Shown here piece after piece: positions 7,979-17,286 of a stretch of 59,287 bases of DNA. Each line of letters opens with the position of its first letter. Positions within the stretch are counted from its first letter, which is position 1. The translations under genes were made by a program, and so were the position numbers. The stretch is from assembly GCA_947626795.1 (NCBI GenBank), contig CANQTH010000007.1:1-59287 (forward strand), written 5' to 3'. The stretch is from an uncultured Lachnospiraceae bacterium (lineage in GTDB: Bacteria; Bacillota; Clostridia; Lachnospirales; Lachnospiraceae). The notes beneath the pieces were generated by a model. That model worked only from the letters and a program-made list of their open reading frames with translations. It was not told where the DNA came from and searched no databases.

Positions 7979-9469
7979 TCACGCATGGAGGTTCGTATAT
8001 CCCATCAGGCTCTCGTCCACTTCCCGCGCGACCTCGCGGCCTTCCCGGATCGCCCAGACCACCAGGGACTGCCCCCTGTGCATATCCCCGGCCGTGAACA
8101 CGTTCTTCACGTTCGTCTCATACCGTCCGGCTTCCGTCGCCACGTTCGTCCTCGCGTTCAGCTCCACCCCGAACGCGTCGGCGACATACTTTTCCGTCCC
8201 CAAAAAGCCCGCCGCGATCAGCACAAGGTCGGCGTCCATCTTCTGCTCCGAGCCTGGGACTTCCACCATCGCCATGCGCCCCGTCTTCTCGTCCTTCTTG
8301 CTCTCCAGCTTCACGGTCGTAAGGCCGCAGAGGTTGCCGTTCTTATCCTTCAAAAATTCCTTGACGGTCGTCTGGTAGATCCGCGGATCATGCCCGAATA
8401 CCGCGATCGCCTCTTCCTGGCCGTAATCCGTCTTGCAGACCTTCGGCCACTCCGGCCACGGGTTATTCTCCGCCCGCTCGTCCGGCGCCTTCGGCATCAT
8501 CTCAAGCTGGACGACGGACGCCGCGCCGTGCCGGATCGACGTCCCCACACAGTCGTTCCCGGTATCGCCGCCGCCGATGATCACGACCTTCTTGCCCTTC
8601 GCGGAAATATACTTCTTGTCCTTCAAGCCGGAATCCAGCAGGCTCTTCGTCGTGGCCGCCAGGAAATCCACCGCGAAATAAATGCCCTTCGCGTCGCGTC
8701 CCGGCGCGTTGATGTCGCGCGGGTTCTTCGCGCCACAGGCTAAGATCACGCGGTCGTACTCTTTTAAGAACGACGCGGCCTTGACGTCCTTCCCGACATT
8801 TTTCCCGGTGACGAATTCCACGCCTTCTTCCTTCATGATGTCGATCTTCCGGTCGATCACCTGCTTTTCCAGCTTCATGTTCGGGATCCCGTACATCAGA
8901 AGCCCGCCGACGCGGTCGTCCCGCTCAAAGACCGTCACATGATGGCCGCGCTTGTTGAGCTGATCCGCCGCCGCAAGCCCGGACGGGCCGGAGCCTATGA
9001 CCGCCACCTTTTTCCCCGTGCGCACCTTCGGCGGGTTCGCCTTCGCGTAGCCCTGCTCATACGCGTTCTCGATGATCCCATGCTCATTTTCCTTCACCGT
9101 CACGGAATCGCCGTAATGCCCGCAAGTGCAGGCCGCCTCGCAAAGCGCGGGGCATACCCGGGAGGTGAACTCCGGGAAATTATTCGTTTTCATCAGGCGG
9201 TTGTACGCCTGCTCCCAGTTCCCCGTATAGATCAAGTCGTTCCATTCCGGGACCAGGTTATGCAGCGGGCAGCCCGAGACCATCCCCATGATCTCCATCC
9301 CGGACTGGCAGAACGGGACGCCGCAGGCCATGCAGCGCGCGCCCTGCTCCTGCTGCTCTTCTTTGCTGAGCGGAGTATGGAACTCGTTAAAATTCCCAAT
9401 GCGATCTTTGGGTGTCACCGCCTCTGCCGTTTGCCTCTTATATTCCATGAATCCTGTTGGTTTTCCCAT
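7979..9469 (-). CDS. gltD: Glutamate synthase small subunit (NADPH)
   Basis: 496 aa, normal length. It passes electrons from NAD(P)H through FAD and FeS clusters to GltB, which makes two glutamates from glutamine and 2-oxoglutarate. The N-terminal cysteine groups (CMACGVPFCQSG, GCPLHNL, CPALCEAACTCG) bind the FeS clusters. The FAD site is GSGPSGLAAADQL and the NAD(P)H site GGGDTGNDC, and the C-terminal FTAGDMHRGQSLVVWAI closes the FAD fold. The start at 9469 has AGGAGGACGCGAAA before it and lies 13 bases after gltB, so the two are co-transcribed. Confidence 0.97.
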   Translation of the reverse strand: MGKPTGFMEYKRQTAEAVTPKDRIGNFNEFHTPLSKEEQQEQGARCMACGVPFCQSGMEIMGMVSGCPLHNLVPEWNDLIYTGNWEQAYNRLMKTNNFPEFTSRVCPALCEAACTCGHYGDSVTVKENEHGIIENAYEQGYAKANPPKVRTGKKVAVIGSGPSGLAAADQLNKRGHHVTVFERDDRVGGLLMYGIPNMKLEKQVIDRKIDIMKEEGVEFVTGKNVGKDVKAASFLKEYDRVILACGAKNPRDINAPGRDAKGIYFAVDFLAATTKSLLDSGLKDKKYISAKGKKVVIIGGGDTGNDCVGTSIRHGAASVVQLEMMPKAPDERAENNPWPEWPKVCKTDYGQEEAIAVFGHDPRIYQTTVKEFLKDKNGNLCGLTTVKLESKKDEKTGRMAMVEVPGSEQKMDADLVLIAAGFLGTEKYVADAFGVELNARTNVATEAGRYETNVKNVFTAGDMHRGQSLVVWAIREGREVAREVDESLMGYTNLHA

Positions 9470-9482
9470 TTTCGCGTCCTCC

Positions 9483-12400
9483 TTAATTTTTTGCGTTGGC
9501 GTAAAACGCCTCGATCTGCGCCTGTTCCGAACTTAACCCTTTTTCCTCCATCTGGACGATCGCCATCATCATGCGGTTGTAGTCGTACGGCACGATCTTT
9601 TTGAACTTCGGCAGGTATTTGCTGAAATTGTCCAGAACTTCCTTCCCTTTCTGGGAATTGGTCAAAGCGACGTGTTCTTTTATCATGTCCTTCAATTCCA
9701 TGACGTCGTATTTGGAAGAGATCTCCTCGGAAAATACCATTTCCTTGTTGATCCTGGTATATAAATCGTTGTCCTCGTCCAGCACATACGCGATGCCGCC
9801 GCTCATGCCCGCCGCAAAGTTTTTCCCGGTCTTCCCAAGCACTACGACGCAGCCGCCCGTCATATATTCGCATCCATGGTCGCCCACGCCCTCCACGACG
9901 GCGTTCGCGCCGGAATTGCGGACGCAGAAGCGCTCTCCCGCGACGCCGTTGATGAACGCCTTCCCGCTGGTCGCCCCGTAAAGCGCGACGTTCCCGATGA
10001 TGATATTCTTATCCTGCTGGTATTTCACCCCGGTCGGCGGATATACGATCAATTTTCCGCCGGACAGCCCTTTCCCGAAGTAATCGTTGCTGTCGCCGAC
10101 CAGCTCCAGCGTCAGGCCCTTCGGGATGAACGCCCCGAAGCTCTGGCCGCCCGCCCCGGTGCATTTTACCAGGAATGTGTCCTCCCCCAGCCCGTCCGGG
10201 TACCGCTTCGTGATCTCCGAGCCGAAGATCGTGCCGAAGGAACGGTCCGTGTTGCCGACTTCCACGTCGATGCTGCGCTTCTGCCCGTTCTCCAGCGCGC
10301 TCCGCAGCTGCTTCAAAAGGACTTTCTCATCCTTCGTCTTTTCCAATTTGAAGTCATAGACCTGCTTCGGGTCAAAGATCACCTTGGATTTCGGCCCGGC
10401 GAACGGGTTGTTTAAGATCCTGGACAGATCCAGCTCTTTCTCGCGCTCCGTCAAGTCGCCCCGGACGCGGAGCATATCGCTGCGCCCGACCAGCTCGTCT
10501 ACCGTGCGGACGCCCAATTTCGCCATGTATTCCCGCAGCTCTTCCGCGATAAAGCGCATGAAGTTCATCACGTATTCCGGCTTCCCGGCGAAACGCTTGC
10601 GCAGCTCCGGATTCTGGGTCGCGATCCCCGCCGGGCAGGTGTCCAGGTTGCATACGCGCATCATGACGCAGCCCAACGTCACGAGCGGCGCGGTCGCAAA
10701 GCCAAATTCCTCCGCCCCGAGCATTGCGGCGATCGCCACGTCGCGCCCGGTCATGAGCTTCCCGTCCGTCTCGATCCGCACCTTATTGCGCAGCCCGTTC
10801 ATGATCAGCGTCTGGTGCGTCTCTGAAAGGCCCAGCTCCCACGGAAGCCCCGCGTTGTGGATCGAGCTGCTCGGCGCCGCGCCCGTCCCGCCGTCATAGC
10901 CGGAGATCAAAACGACCTGCGCGCCCGCCTTCGCCACGCCTGCCGCGACCGTGCCGACGCCCGCCTCAGACACGAGCTTGACGGTGATCCGCGCGTCGCG
11001 GTTCGCGTTCTTTAAGTCGTAGATCAACTGCTCCAGATCCTCGATCGAATAAATGTCATGGTGCGGCGGCGGCGAGATCAGGGACACGCCCGGCGTGGAA
11101 AGCCTTGTCTTGGCGATCCAGGGGTAGACCTTCTGCCCCGGCAGATGCCCGCCCTCGCCCGGCTTCGCGCCCTGCGCCATCTTGATCTGGATCTCCTTCG
11201 CGCTCACCAGATAGCGGCTCGTCACGCCGAACCGCCCGGACGCCACCTGCTTGATCGCGGAGCAGCGGTTGACGCCGCCCTTGGCCGTGTCTAAGCGTTC
11301 CGGGCTTTCGCCGCCCTCCCCGCTGTTGGACTTGCCGTGCAGGCGGTTCATGGCGATCGCCAGCGTCTCATGCGCCTCCTGGGAGATCGAGCCGTAAGAC
11401 ATCGCGCCCGTCTTAAAGCGCGTCACGATCGAGTCCACGCTCTCCACTTCCTCGATCGGCACGCCCTTTTTCGGATAAACAAATTCGATCATGCCGCGGA
11501 TATTCGCGTCCCGCTCCTGGACGTCGGCCGCTTTCGTATACTGCTTGAACAGCCCGTAATCCCCCCGCTTGGTGGATTCCTGCAGCAGATGGATGGTCAG
11601 CGGCGTGTACAGATGGCTGTCCGCCCCGCTGCGCATCTTGTGGCGTCCGCGGCTCTCCAGCGTCAGATCCGTCTCCAGCCCGAGCGGGTCGTAAGCGCTG
11701 GAATGGAGCGCGTTGACGTCGTCCTCGATGTCCTTGATCGTGATGCCCCCGATCCGGCTGACCGTATTCGTAAAATATTTCCCGATGACGTCCTCGCTGA
11801 TGCCGATCGCCTCGAAGATCTTCGCGCCCTGATAAGACTGGATCGTGGAAATCCCCATCTTCGCCGCGATCTTCACGATCCCGTGCAGGATGGCGTTGTT
11901 GTAATCCGCGATCGCCGCGTAATAATCCTTATCCAGCATATGCTCGTCGATCAGCTGGACCACGGTGTCCTGCGCGAGGTACGGGTTGATCGCGCACGCG
12001 CCGTAGCCAAGGAGCGTCGCGAAATGATGCACCTCGCGCGGCTCGCCCGACTCTAAGATGACCGCGAGCGCCGTCCGCTTCTTCGTCTTGATCAGGTACT
12101 GCTGCAGAGCCGACACGGCGAGCAGGGACGGGATCGGCACATGGTTCTCGTCCACGCCCCGGTCGGAAAGGATCAGGATATTCGCGCCGTCGCGGTACGC
12201 GCGGTCCGCCTCCACGAAGAGGCGGTCGATCGCCTTTTCGAGGCTCGTATTCTTATAATAAATGATCGGGATCTCCACGACCTTGAACCCTTCCACCTTC
12301 ATGGATTTGATCTTGATGATGTCGGTATTCGTCAAGATCGGGTTGTTGATCTTCAATACCTTGCAGTTGTCCGCCTTTTCCTCCAGCAGGTTGCCGTCCT

Positions 12401-14024
12401 CCCCGATGTAGACGGTCGTGGAAGTCACGACTTCCTCGCGGATGGAGTCGATCGGCGGGTTCGTCACCTGCGCGAATTTCTGCTTGAAATAGTTAAATAA
12501 CGGCTGATGGTCGCCCGCCAGCGCCGCGAGCGGCGTGTCGATCCCCATGGCCGCCGTGCTCTCGCCGCCGTTCCGCGCCATCGGCAGGATCGCTTCCTTT
12601 AACGACTCATACGTATAGCCGAACGTCTTCTGCATCCTCTGGCGTTCCTGCCTGCTGTAGCTCGGCACGCGCTGGTTCGGGATCTTCAAGTCTGACAAAT
12701 TGATCAGGTTGCGGTCGAGCCACTCGCCGTAAGGCTGCTTGCCCGCGTATTTTTCCTTCAGCTCGTCGTCGTCGATCACGCGCCCCTGCACGGTATCCAC
12801 CAGGAGCATCTTCCCCGGGCGCAGCCGCTCTTTCGCCACGATCCTCGTAGGCTCTACTTCCAGGACGCCGACTTCCGAGGACAGCACCAGATAGCCGTCG
12901 TCGGTAATGTAATAACGGGACGGCCGAAGGCCGTTGCGGTCCAAAACCGCGCCCAAAATGTCCCCGTCGCTGAACACGATCGACGCCGGGCCGTCCCACG
13001 GCTCCATCATCGTCGCATAGTATTGGTAAAAATCCTTTTTCTTCTGGCTCATCAGATGGTTGTTCGCCCACGGCTCCGGGATCGTGATCATGACCGCCAG
13101 CGGCAGGTCCATCCCGCTCATCACAAGGAACTCCAGGGTGTTGTCCAACATCGCGGAGTCCGACCCTTCCGCGTTCACGACCGGAAGCACCTTCTGCAGC
13201 TCGCCTTTCAGATAGACGGACTCCATCGTCTCCTCCCTGGCAAGCATCTTGTCCGCGTTCCCCCGGATCGTATTGATCTCGCCGTTATGCACGATGAAGC
13301 GGTTCGGATGCGCGCGCTCCCAGCTCGGGTTCGTGTTGGTGGAAAAGCGCGAATGCACGGTCGCGATCGCCGACTCGTAATCCTTATCCTGCAGATCCGC
13401 GAAAAACAGGCGGAGCTGCTCCACCAAAAACATACCCTTATAAACGATCGTCCTGCTGGAAAGGGAGACGACGTACGTATCGTCGTTGGACTGCTCGAAC
13501 ACGCGGCGCGCCACGTACAGCCTACGGTCAAAATCCAGCCCTTTCTCTATGTTCTTCGGGCGTTTTACAAAGCCCTGCAGGATATATGGCATACAGTCCG
13601 CGGCCTTCTGCCCCAGCTTGTCGGGGTCGATCGGCACTTCCCGCCAGCCCAGAAATTCCATGCCTTCCTTCTCGACGATGACCTCGAACATCTTTTTCGC
13701 CTGATTGCGCTTCAGCTCGTCCTGCGGGAAGAAAAACATCCCGATCCCGTAGTCCCGCTCTTCCCCGAGGGAAATGCCCGCTTCCTTCGCGGCCTTCTTG
13801 AAAAATTTATGGGAGATCTGCAAGAGGATCCCGACGCCGTCCCCGGTCTTGCCTTCCGCGTCCTTCCCGGCCCTGTGCTTTAGGTTCTCCACGATCCGCA
13901 GCGCGTCCTCTACGGTCTTGTGGGTCTTTATGCCCCTGATGTTGACGACCGCGCCGATGCCGCAGTTGTCATGCTCAAAACTGGGGTCGTACATTCCCAT
14001 TGCTTTTTGTTTCGTTTCCTGCAT
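9483..14024 (-). CDS. gltB: Glutamate synthase large subunit
   Basis: 1513 aa, usual length. The class-II glutamine amidotransferase domain starts at Cys21 in HDNCGIGAV, so residues 1-20 are a propeptide that is expected to be removed. Next come the central domain and the FMN-binding synthase barrel (GEGGESPERLDT, SGYDGGTGAAP), the 3Fe-4S loop CNLDTCPAGIATQNPELR, and the C-terminal GXGXG beta-helix (GDSNDYFGKGLSGGKL). Its start has AGGAGG eight bases upstream. With gltD it forms the GOGAT operon for ammonia assimilation, driven by the promoter at 14081-14109. Confidence 0.98.
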   Translation of the reverse strand: MQETKQKAMGMYDPSFEHDNCGIGAVVNIRGIKTHKTVEDALRIVENLKHRAGKDAEGKTGDGVGILLQISHKFFKKAAKEAGISLGEERDYGIGMFFFPQDELKRNQAKKMFEVIVEKEGMEFLGWREVPIDPDKLGQKAADCMPYILQGFVKRPKNIEKGLDFDRRLYVARRVFEQSNDDTYVVSLSSRTIVYKGMFLVEQLRLFFADLQDKDYESAIATVHSRFSTNTNPSWERAHPNRFIVHNGEINTIRGNADKMLAREETMESVYLKGELQKVLPVVNAEGSDSAMLDNTLEFLVMSGMDLPLAVMITIPEPWANNHLMSQKKKDFYQYYATMMEPWDGPASIVFSDGDILGAVLDRNGLRPSRYYITDDGYLVLSSEVGVLEVEPTRIVAKERLRPGKMLLVDTVQGRVIDDDELKEKYAGKQPYGEWLDRNLINLSDLKIPNQRVPSYSRQERQRMQKTFGYTYESLKEAILPMARNGGESTAAMGIDTPLAALAGDHQPLFNYFKQKFAQVTNPPIDSIREEVVTSTTVYIGEDGNLLEEKADNCKVLKINNPILTNTDIIKIKSMKVEGFKVVEIPIIYYKNTSLEKAIDRLFVEADRAYRDGANILILSDRGVDENHVPIPSLLAVSALQQYLIKTKKRTALAVILESGEPREVHHFATLLGYGACAINPYLAQDTVVQLIDEHMLDKDYYAAIADYNNAILHGIVKIAAKMGISTIQSYQGAKIFEAIGISEDVIGKYFTNTVSRIGGITIKDIEDDVNALHSSAYDPLGLETDLTLESRGRHKMRSGADSHLYTPLTIHLLQESTKRGDYGLFKQYTKAADVQERDANIRGMIEFVYPKKGVPIEEVESVDSIVTRFKTGAMSYGSISQEAHETLAIAMNRLHGKSNSGEGGESPERLDTAKGGVNRCSAIKQVASGRFGVTSRYLVSAKEIQIKMAQGAKPGEGGHLPGQKVYPWIAKTRLSTPGVSLISPPPHHDIYSIEDLEQLIYDLKNANRDARITVKLVSEAGVGTVAAGVAKAGAQVVLISGYDGGTGAAPSSSIHNAGLPWELGLSETHQTLIMNGLRNKVRIETDGKLMTGRDVAIAAMLGAEEFGFATAPLVTLGCVMMRVCNLDTCPAGIATQNPELRKRFAGKPEYVMNFMRFIAEELREYMAKLGVRTVDELVGRSDMLRVRGDLTEREKELDLSRILNNPFAGPKSKVIFDPKQVYDFKLEKTKDEKVLLKQLRSALENGQKRSIDVEVGNTDRSFGTIFGSEITKRYPDGLGEDTFLVKCTGAGGQSFGAFIPKGLTLELVGDSNDYFGKGLSGGKLIVYPPTGVKYQQDKNIIIGNVALYGATSGKAFINGVAGERFCVRNSGANAVVEGVGDHGCEYMTGGCVVVLGKTGKNFAAGMSGGIAYVLDEDNDLYTRINKEMVFSEEISSKYDVMELKDMIKEHVALTNSQKGKEVLDNFSKYLPKFKKIVPYDYNRMMMAIVQMEEKGLSSEQAQIEAFYANAKN

Positions 14025-14080
14025 CTTCTTAACCTCCTGTGCGATTGTAAGTACAAAAAATCCTGTCTTCCGCTTGGTAT

Positions 14081-14109
14081 ACTATACACCTTTTTCCCCG
14101 CGTTGTAAA
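14081..14109 (-). promoter_or_regulatory. Sigma-A promoter of gltBD
   Basis: On the minus strand TTTACA (14104-14109), exactly 17 bases, TATAGT (14081-14086), giving a leader of about 50 bases before the gltB ATG at 14024. About 40 bp upstream lies the perfect dyad ACTATA-TTT-TATAGT (14145-14159) in an AT-rich stretch, a plausible activator or repressor site for nitrogen control. The regulator is not in the window as far as I can tell. Confidence 0.7.
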
Positions 14110-14244
14110 CAACTTTTTTCGTTGAGTTGTCTGATTATTCAATTACTATATTTTATAGTTGTTATTATCTGTTAATTATAGGGTTTATCCTTTAATTTCA
14201 TGCGTTTTTCATGCAATATCGTTCTGATTTCCCAAAGGTTTGAA

Positions 14245-14283
14245 TAAAAAAAGAGCCGGCCGCCTCCTGCGCACGCCGACTCT
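14245..14283 (-). terminator. Intrinsic terminator after the iron alcohol dehydrogenase
   Basis: Minus strand AGAGTCGGC ... GCCGGCTCT (9-bp stem with one G.T pair, 14-base loop) followed by TTTTTTTATTC. It separates the dehydrogenase and its tail repeats from the gltB promoter. Confidence 0.8.
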
Positions 14284-14344
14284 AAAACTTGCTTGCTTCT
14301 GATCCCGGGGGCTTGCCGCATAAAGCCGCAGGCCCCGCGCCGTC

Positions 14345-14510
14345 TCATCCTCTCGCCAGGGCGAAGATCTGATAAACGATGAACCTATGCGGGCTGGTTC
14401 CGCATACGCCTCATCCCCTCGCCAGGGCGAAGATCTGATAAACGATGAACCTATGCGGGCTGGTTCCGCATACGCCTCATCCCCTCGCCAGGGCGAAGAT
14501 CTGGTAAACG
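14345..14510 (-). repeat. 66-bp tandem repeat made from the 3' end of the alcohol dehydrogenase gene
   Basis: The last ~34 bases of the gene, including its TGA (14477-14479), occur again at 14411 and 14345 with exact 66-bp spacing. Each unit also carries the hairpin TATGCGG-GCTGGTT-CCGCATA downstream of the stop. The gene itself is complete; the extra copies lie beyond its stop codon. Confidence 0.9.
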
Positions 14511-15655
14511 TCATCCGCGTTCAGCCTGCGGATGACCGAAAGCTCCACGCTCCCGTTCTGAGTGGCGTCCATCGCCAGCTCCCGCAGCACGCCGTCCGAA
14601 AGTTCCCCGACCCCAAGCTCTTTTAAGCTCGTCGGCATCCCGATCTCCCGGAAGTATCCTACAGTGCGCGCGATCGCCAGGCGCGCCGCCTCTTCCCCGT
14701 CCCCTTCTATGCCCCAGACAGATCTCCCGTAATGGGCAAACCGCGGGACGTCATTCCGGTAGACATATTCCGCCCAGGATCCCCAGACAGCCGTCAGGGA
14801 CGCGCCGTGGGCGCAGTCGAACCGCGCGCCCAGCGCATGGCCCAGCTTATGGACGGAGAAATCCTTTTTCCTGCCAAGCCCGGTGATCCCATTGTGGGAA
14901 AGGCTCCCGCACCACATCAGCTCGCTCATCGCATCGTAATCGCAGGGATCAAGGAGCGCGCCGCGCCCGCTCGCGACCGCCGTACGCAGCAGCCCTTCCG
15001 CGATCTCGTCCGTCATCCGGTTCTTCTGATCCGGGATGAAATAGCGTTCCAGCGTATGCATCATGATATCCGCAATCCCGCAGGCGATCTGGTATTTCGG
15101 GAGCGTGTACGCAAGCTCCGGATCCATGATCGCGAACAGCGGGCGGTTCAGCGGCGTGCTCAGCCCCATCTTCTTCCCTTTCTCCCGGTTCGTCAGGACA
15201 GCCGAATCGCTCATCTCGCTCCCCGCGGCCGGGATCGTCAAGATCACGCCAAACGGCGCCGTTTTTTCCAGGGGGACTTTCTTCGTCCAAAAATCCCAGA
15301 GCCTCGCGCCCGGGTTCGCCATGCCGTGGGCAATCGCCTTCGCCGTGTCGATGACGCTCCCCCCGCCGACCGCCAAAATGAAATCGGCCTCCTTAGAAAG
15401 CGCGAACTCCACGCCTGCCTGGGCATGGTCAAGCTGCGGGTTCGGCTGCGCGCCGCCCCACTCCGCAAAAGCGATCCCTTCTTTTTCCAAAAATCCTTCC
15501 ACGCGTCCCAGCAGCCCGCTTGCCGCCGCGCTCCCCTTTCCGTATACGACCAGCGCCTTTTTCGCGCCGTATTCCTTTATCTCCCTGCCAACGCGCGACT
15601 CCGTCCCTTTCCCGAAGATCACTTTCGTCGGCAGGCACATCTCAAAGCCCTGCAT
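14477..15655 (-). CDS. Iron-containing alcohol dehydrogenase (butanol dehydrogenase type)
   Basis: 392 aa, normal for group III dehydrogenases. It reduces aldehydes such as butyraldehyde, or oxidises alcohols, with NAD(P)H. N-terminal PTKVIFGKGTESRVG is the usual opening, and GGGSVIDTAKAIAHG binds the cofactor pyrophosphate. The iron site is formed by Asp and His in GIADIMMHTLERYF and by two histidines in HKLGHALGARFDCAHG. The closest type from memory is YqhD/BdhA (NADPH-preferring). The ATG at 15655 has AAGGAGA upstream. The final codons (ALARG-stop) are the source of the tandem repeat at 14345-14510. Confidence 0.94.
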   Translation of the reverse strand: MQGFEMCLPTKVIFGKGTESRVGREIKEYGAKKALVVYGKGSAAASGLLGRVEGFLEKEGIAFAEWGGAQPNPQLDHAQAGVEFALSKEADFILAVGGGSVIDTAKAIAHGMANPGARLWDFWTKKVPLEKTAPFGVILTIPAAGSEMSDSAVLTNREKGKKMGLSTPLNRPLFAIMDPELAYTLPKYQIACGIADIMMHTLERYFIPDQKNRMTDEIAEGLLRTAVASGRGALLDPCDYDAMSELMWCGSLSHNGITGLGRKKDFSVHKLGHALGARFDCAHGASLTAVWGSWAEYVYRNDVPRFAHYGRSVWGIEGDGEEAARLAIARTVGYFREIGMPTSLKELGVGELSDGVLRELAMDATQNGSVELSVIRRLNADDVYQIFALARG

Positions 15656-15667
15656 CTTTTTCTCTCC

Positions 15668-16540
15668 TTATTCCTGCTTTTTTTCCGCGTTCACCCACTG
15701 TATGACGACGATCAGGATCGCGAGGACGAGCGCGGATACCGCCGTCGCCCCAAAAAACACCGCGCGGTCAGCGTCCATCCATGCGAGCAGCCCCGTCTCC
15801 GTATGGAGGACGGAGATCAGGTTCGCCCCGGCGTGCGCAAGGAACGCGCCGTAAAAATGCCCCGCCTTTTCCATGAACCAGGCCAGCAAAAGGCCGAGCA
15901 GCCCGGCGTAAACGAACTGCACCAGATTCATGTGGAACGCGCCGAAAAGGGCCGCAGACAGCGCCGCCGCGACGATGCGGCAGCCCCCCTCCTTCCCTTT
16001 TCCCTGCCCCGTCTTTTCCTCATCACCCGGGATCAGCAGGTCGCAAAGCCGTCCGTATGTTACGCCGCGGTAAAGCAGCTCTTCCAAAAACGGCGTCGCC
16101 AGGCACGCGCCGAGCAGCTCGAACGAAATGCCGCCCGCGTAAAAATACCTCGTCGCTTCCCGGTACCCCGCCGACAGATCCTCCAGCCTCGCCAGCGCCA
16201 GGATGTTGTTCAGCGTCAGGCCCGCCACCGCTCCGGCGAGGAACATGAAAAAGCCGTTCGCCGCTTTCTGGGCCAGCGTCTTTTTCCACAGGGCCGCCTG
16301 CATATGCTCCTGGAACGCCGTAGGCTCCCTGCAGTCTTTCTGGTAATAATTGGCGATGAACGGGATCGTCACGGCGACAGACGCCGTCTGGAGCGCCATG
16401 TACCACGTTTCATAATCCGCTCCCAAAAATGCCGCGAGCATCGCGAATACCGTCATCGCGAGGTTCGTCACGACAAAGGATACCAAGATCGGGCATATGG
16501 CGTTCCATGCTTTCAAGATCATGTTGGATTGCTTCTTCAC
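15668..16540 (-). CDS. CPBP-family intramembrane metalloprotease (Abi/CAAX type)
   Basis: 290 aa from a GTG at 16540, chosen because GGAGGGG lies seven bases upstream; the frame is open for another 64 codons without a better site. Several hydrophobic segments cross the membrane. The three catalytic motifs are present in order: EELLYRG (EExxxR), FGAFHMN (FxxxH) and HAGANL (HxxxN/D). Family members process membrane-bound prenylated proteins, peptides or bacteriocin-related substrates; the substrate here is unknown. It lies 13 bases upstream of the alcohol dehydrogenase and is divergent from the PvuII-like controller fusion, whose promoter it faces. Confidence 0.88.
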   Translation of the reverse strand: MKKQSNMILKAWNAICPILVSFVVTNLAMTVFAMLAAFLGADYETWYMALQTASVAVTIPFIANYYQKDCREPTAFQEHMQAALWKKTLAQKAANGFFMFLAGAVAGLTLNNILALARLEDLSAGYREATRYFYAGGISFELLGACLATPFLEELLYRGVTYGRLCDLLIPGDEEKTGQGKGKEGGCRIVAAALSAALFGAFHMNLVQFVYAGLLGLLLAWFMEKAGHFYGAFLAHAGANLISVLHTETGLLAWMDADRAVFFGATAVSALVLAILIVVIQWVNAEKKQE

Positions 16541-16660
16541 AGGCTTACCCCTCCATCCTCCCATTTGAAATATGCGCCGTCTGCAACTTTTACTTATATC
16601 GGCAATTTCTTCTGGGGTTTTAAGAAATACGGATTTTTTCATACTGTTACTTATCGGCTG

Positions 16661-16689
16661 TAGACTCATTCGTCTCTTTTTCCTATAAT
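16661..16689 (+). promoter_or_regulatory. Promoter of the controller-endonuclease fusion
   Basis: A consensus TATAAT (16684-16689) lies about 30 bases before the ATG. The best -35 at 17-bp spacing is the poor TAGACT (16661-16666). A weak -35 would suit activator dependence, which is known for controller-protein promoters of restriction systems; I see no clear C-box dyad. Confidence 0.45.
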
Positions 16690-16718
16690 CGTAGCGTAGG
16701 ACAGGAGGTCGGGCTTTT

Positions 16719-17255
16719 ATGGACATTATCAAAGTATTTGGGACGAATCTGCGGAATTACCGCACGGCCCTCGGGCTATCCCAGGAATCCTTTGCTGAAA
16801 AATGCGGCCTGCACCGCACCTACATCAGCAGCGCCGAGCGCTTCCAACGCAACATTTCCATCGAGAATGTCCAGCGTATCGCCGGCGCTCTTGAAATTGA
16901 GGCATACAAACTTTTTCTTGAATCGGAGAATGTAGAATGGGAAATGAAATCCATCAATTTGGACACATCGGCGTCCGGCTTCAGCACGAACCACCACACG
17001 ACCCATGACATCATTGCCAAATATCGGCAAGTCCCCTGGAGTTTTTCCATTTATCACGGAATCACTCTTGAGGAAATTTATGTCATGGCTCCCAAAACGC
17101 TCGAGCCTCTTTACCAAAAATGGGAACATATGCTCCAGTCCGCAACGCATCTTAACAATCCAAAGATTCCCGTTGCGTTCGTGCGAAAAAACGGGAAAAA
17201 GGTCTATCCGATCGATCCTGGCAACCCGATCGACCCGGATTCAATTCACTTTTAA
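16719..17255 (+). CDS. Fusion of a C-protein (XRE controller) with the C-terminal half of a PvuII-like endonuclease
   Basis: 178 aa, AGGAGG ribosome site. Residues 1-~70 are a helix-turn-helix like C.PvuII (LGLSQESFAEKCGLHRTYIS, ERFQRNISIENVQRI). Residues 74-163 match, from memory, residues ~67-157 of PvuII endonuclease: EMKSINLD for ELKSINID, GFSTNHH for GFSTHHH, IIAKYRQVPWSFSIYHGI for IIAKYRQVPWIFAIYRGI, and NNPKIPV. The catalytic Glu-x-Lys pair (E75, K77) and two of the major-groove histidines are kept. The first ~66 residues of the nuclease, holding much of the dimer interface and the catalytic Asp58, are gone. In intact systems the C gene overlaps the R gene, so one internal deletion could create this in-frame fusion. 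It is probably not a nuclease but could still bind DNA. Confidence 0.85.
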   Translation: MDIIKVFGTNLRNYRTALGLSQESFAEKCGLHRTYISSAERFQRNISIENVQRIAGALEIEAYKLFLESENVEWEMKSINLDTSASGFSTNHHTTHDIIAKYRQVPWSFSIYHGITLEEIYVMAPKTLEPLYQKWEHMLQSATHLNNPKIPVAFVRKNGKKVYPIDPGNPIDPDSIHF

Positions 17256-17286
17256 CAGATCCATGGAGATTTGGAACGGCTCGATC

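Noticed and set aside
14345-14510. Possible CRISPR array because of regularly spaced identical units
   Set aside because: Units are directly adjacent without variable spacers and derive from a gene end. The same holds for the other arrays; no cas genes are present.
14732-16663. 643-codon open frame on the plus strand
   Set aside because: Opposite the iron ADH and CPBP protease genes, both with complete catalytic motifs; very Arg-rich shadow.
16719-17255. Ordinary XRE regulator with an unknown C-terminal domain
   Set aside because: The C-terminal text matches PvuII endonuclease block by block and the methyltransferase stub lies next to it, so the restriction-system reading is far better.
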